Below, piece by piece: positions 63,293 to 64,000 of a stretch of DNA of 64,000 bases. This DNA comes from Dyella solisilvae (GTDB taxonomy: Bacteria > Pseudomonadota > Gammaproteobacteria > Xanthomonadales > Rhodanobacteraceae), in the NCBI RefSeq assembly GCF_003351225.1, contig NZ_QQSY01000001.1, positions 1,400,824 to 1,464,823 on the forward strand, given 5' to 3'. The notes below the pieces were generated by a model. It was not told where the DNA came from. It did no database searches and saw only the letters and a program-made list of their open reading frames with translations. The position numbers were made by a program, and so were the translations under genes. Positions within the stretch are counted from its first letter, which is position 1, and each line of letters starts with the position of its first letter.

Positions 63293-64000
63293 ATGGAAAA
63301 CTTGTCTGTCAAAATGGAGCCTGGTCGCTCCGAATCGGTGTGCGTACCGCTTTGTGTCGACCTCGACGGCACACTGATCCATTCGGACATGTTGATCGAA
63401 TCCGCGCTGGCGCTCCTGTCCCGCAATCCCCTGTCGATTTTCCTCATGCTGGGCTGGCTGCTTCACGGCAAAGCCCACCTCAAACGGGAAATCGCCCGCC
63501 GGATCACCCTGGATCCCACCCATCTCCCGTACAACCGCGACGTCCTCGCCTGGATCAAGGAACAACAGGCGCTCCGTCCCGTGATTCTCTGCACGGCATC
63601 GGACGCCGGAATGGCGGAGGCCATTGCCACCCACGTGGGCGGCTTTGAGACCGTACTTGCCAGCAACGGCGAACGCAACCTGTCAGGAGGCAACAAGGCG
63701 CTGGTGCTCGTCGAACGTTACGGCGAACGTGGGTTCGATTACGTCGGCAACGCCAAGGTCGACCTCAAGGTGTGGAGACACGCCCGTGCTGCCATCACGG
63801 TGGAGTCCGGCAACGCATTGAGCAAGGCGGCCGCCCAGCTCACCACTGTGGAAAAGCAATTCCAGCTACCCAGAGCGAGCATCCGCCACTGGCTGAAGGC
63901 GTTACGCGTCCACCAGTGGGTGAAAAACGTCCTGGTATTTCTTCCCCTGCTGGCGGCGCACCGCCTTTTCGACATCGACGCGGTGCTGGCGACCATACTT
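63293..64000 (+). CDS. HAD-domain/UbiA-family prenyltransferase (partial, runs off the window)
   Basis: 236 residues are visible. The N-terminal HAD phosphatase motif CVDLDGTLIHSDM (Asp23, Asp25) is followed by VILCTASDAGM (second motif, Thr/Ser) and DYVGNAKVDLKVW (Asp near the end). From about residue 195 a UbiA-type membrane domain begins (WLKALRVHQWVKNVLVFLPLLA). HAD-UbiA fusions often make decaprenyl- or polyprenyl-phosphate sugar precursors or related lipid-linked steps; the exact reaction here is unknown. It has AGGGGCG upstream of the ATG. It may begin a further glycan cluster beyond the window. Confidence 0.8.
   Translation, partial: MENLSVKMEPGRSESVCVPLCVDLDGTLIHSDMLIESALALLSRNPLSIFLMLGWLLHGKAHLKREIARRITLDPTHLPYNRDVLAWIKEQQALRPVILCTASDAGMAEAIATHVGGFETVLASNGERNLSGGNKALVLVERYGERGFDYVGNAKVDLKVWRHARAAITVESGNALSKAAAQLTTVEKQFQLPRASIRHWLKALRVHQWVKNVLVFLPLLAAHRLFDIDAVLATIL

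Overview
The window is a GC-rich chromosomal segment with dense gene packing and many ATGA or TGATG gene overlaps. Gene content and order (a metX-metB-hom operon, fused cysNC, a STAS-containing mlaE, etfQO and etfBA flanking cell-surface glycan genes, short palindromic repeats ending in GATGACGA) suggest a gammaproteobacterium of the Xanthomonadales, probably Rhodanobacteraceae (Dyella, Rhodanobacter or Luteibacter type). That placement is an inference from protein and synteny recognition, not from a search. I see no rRNA, tRNA, CRISPR array, transposase or phage gene.

Layout. 0-13 kb: L-serine deaminase, a Sel1-repeat protein, an amino-acid permease, the methionine operon metX-metB-hom (minus strand), a secreted protein, small enzymes and prfC. 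13-20 kb: a CPBP protease and a four-gene, overlapping signalling cassette (hybrid kinase with three receiver domains, CheR, CheB, receiver-GGDEF). 20-30 kb: fadE, a hydrolase and divergent TetR regulator, pckG, an ECF sigma factor with its probable anti-sigma and a DUF4097 protein. 30-42 kb: a GAF-GAF-GGDEF-EAL protein, hslO, mtgA, a polyprenyl-phosphate glycosyltransferase, a CBS protein, an MFS carrier, a GMC oxidoreductase, a serine hydrolase and a TonB-type protein. 42-49 kb: an unusual metJ, gcvH and gcvT, cysD-cysNC. 49-54 kb: a Mla-like lipid transport operon, AlkB-like dioxygenase and amidase. 54-64 kb: etfQO, two large glycan-assembly proteins, galE, etfBA and the start of a HAD-UbiA prenyltransferase.

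The most interesting signal is a methionine control system built from three parts, all visible here. The metX leader contains a textbook SAM-I (S-box) riboswitch (8235-8348) followed by a hairpin that buries the metX ribosome binding site. Immediately upstream of the -35 of the same promoter lie two adjacent 8-bp copies of the MetJ met box (8388-8403). At 42770-43345 lies metJ itself, but its product is a MetJ ribbon-helix-helix domain fused in frame to a Lys/Ala-rich, acid-free histone H1-like tail of about 113 residues. An internal ATG preceded by GAGGAG at the junction could also release the tail as a free protein. So the pathway may be sensed through SAM both at the DNA level, by a repressor with a chromatin-protein tail, and at the RNA level.

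Other themes: beta-oxidation (FadE) can feed electrons through EtfBA to EtfQO, all encoded here. In Xanthomonas the LPS locus lies between metB and etfA; here glycan genes sit directly beside etfQO and etfBA, which fits the same hotspot. Several copies of a dispersed inverted-repeat element are present, including two 150-bp copies in opposite orientation.
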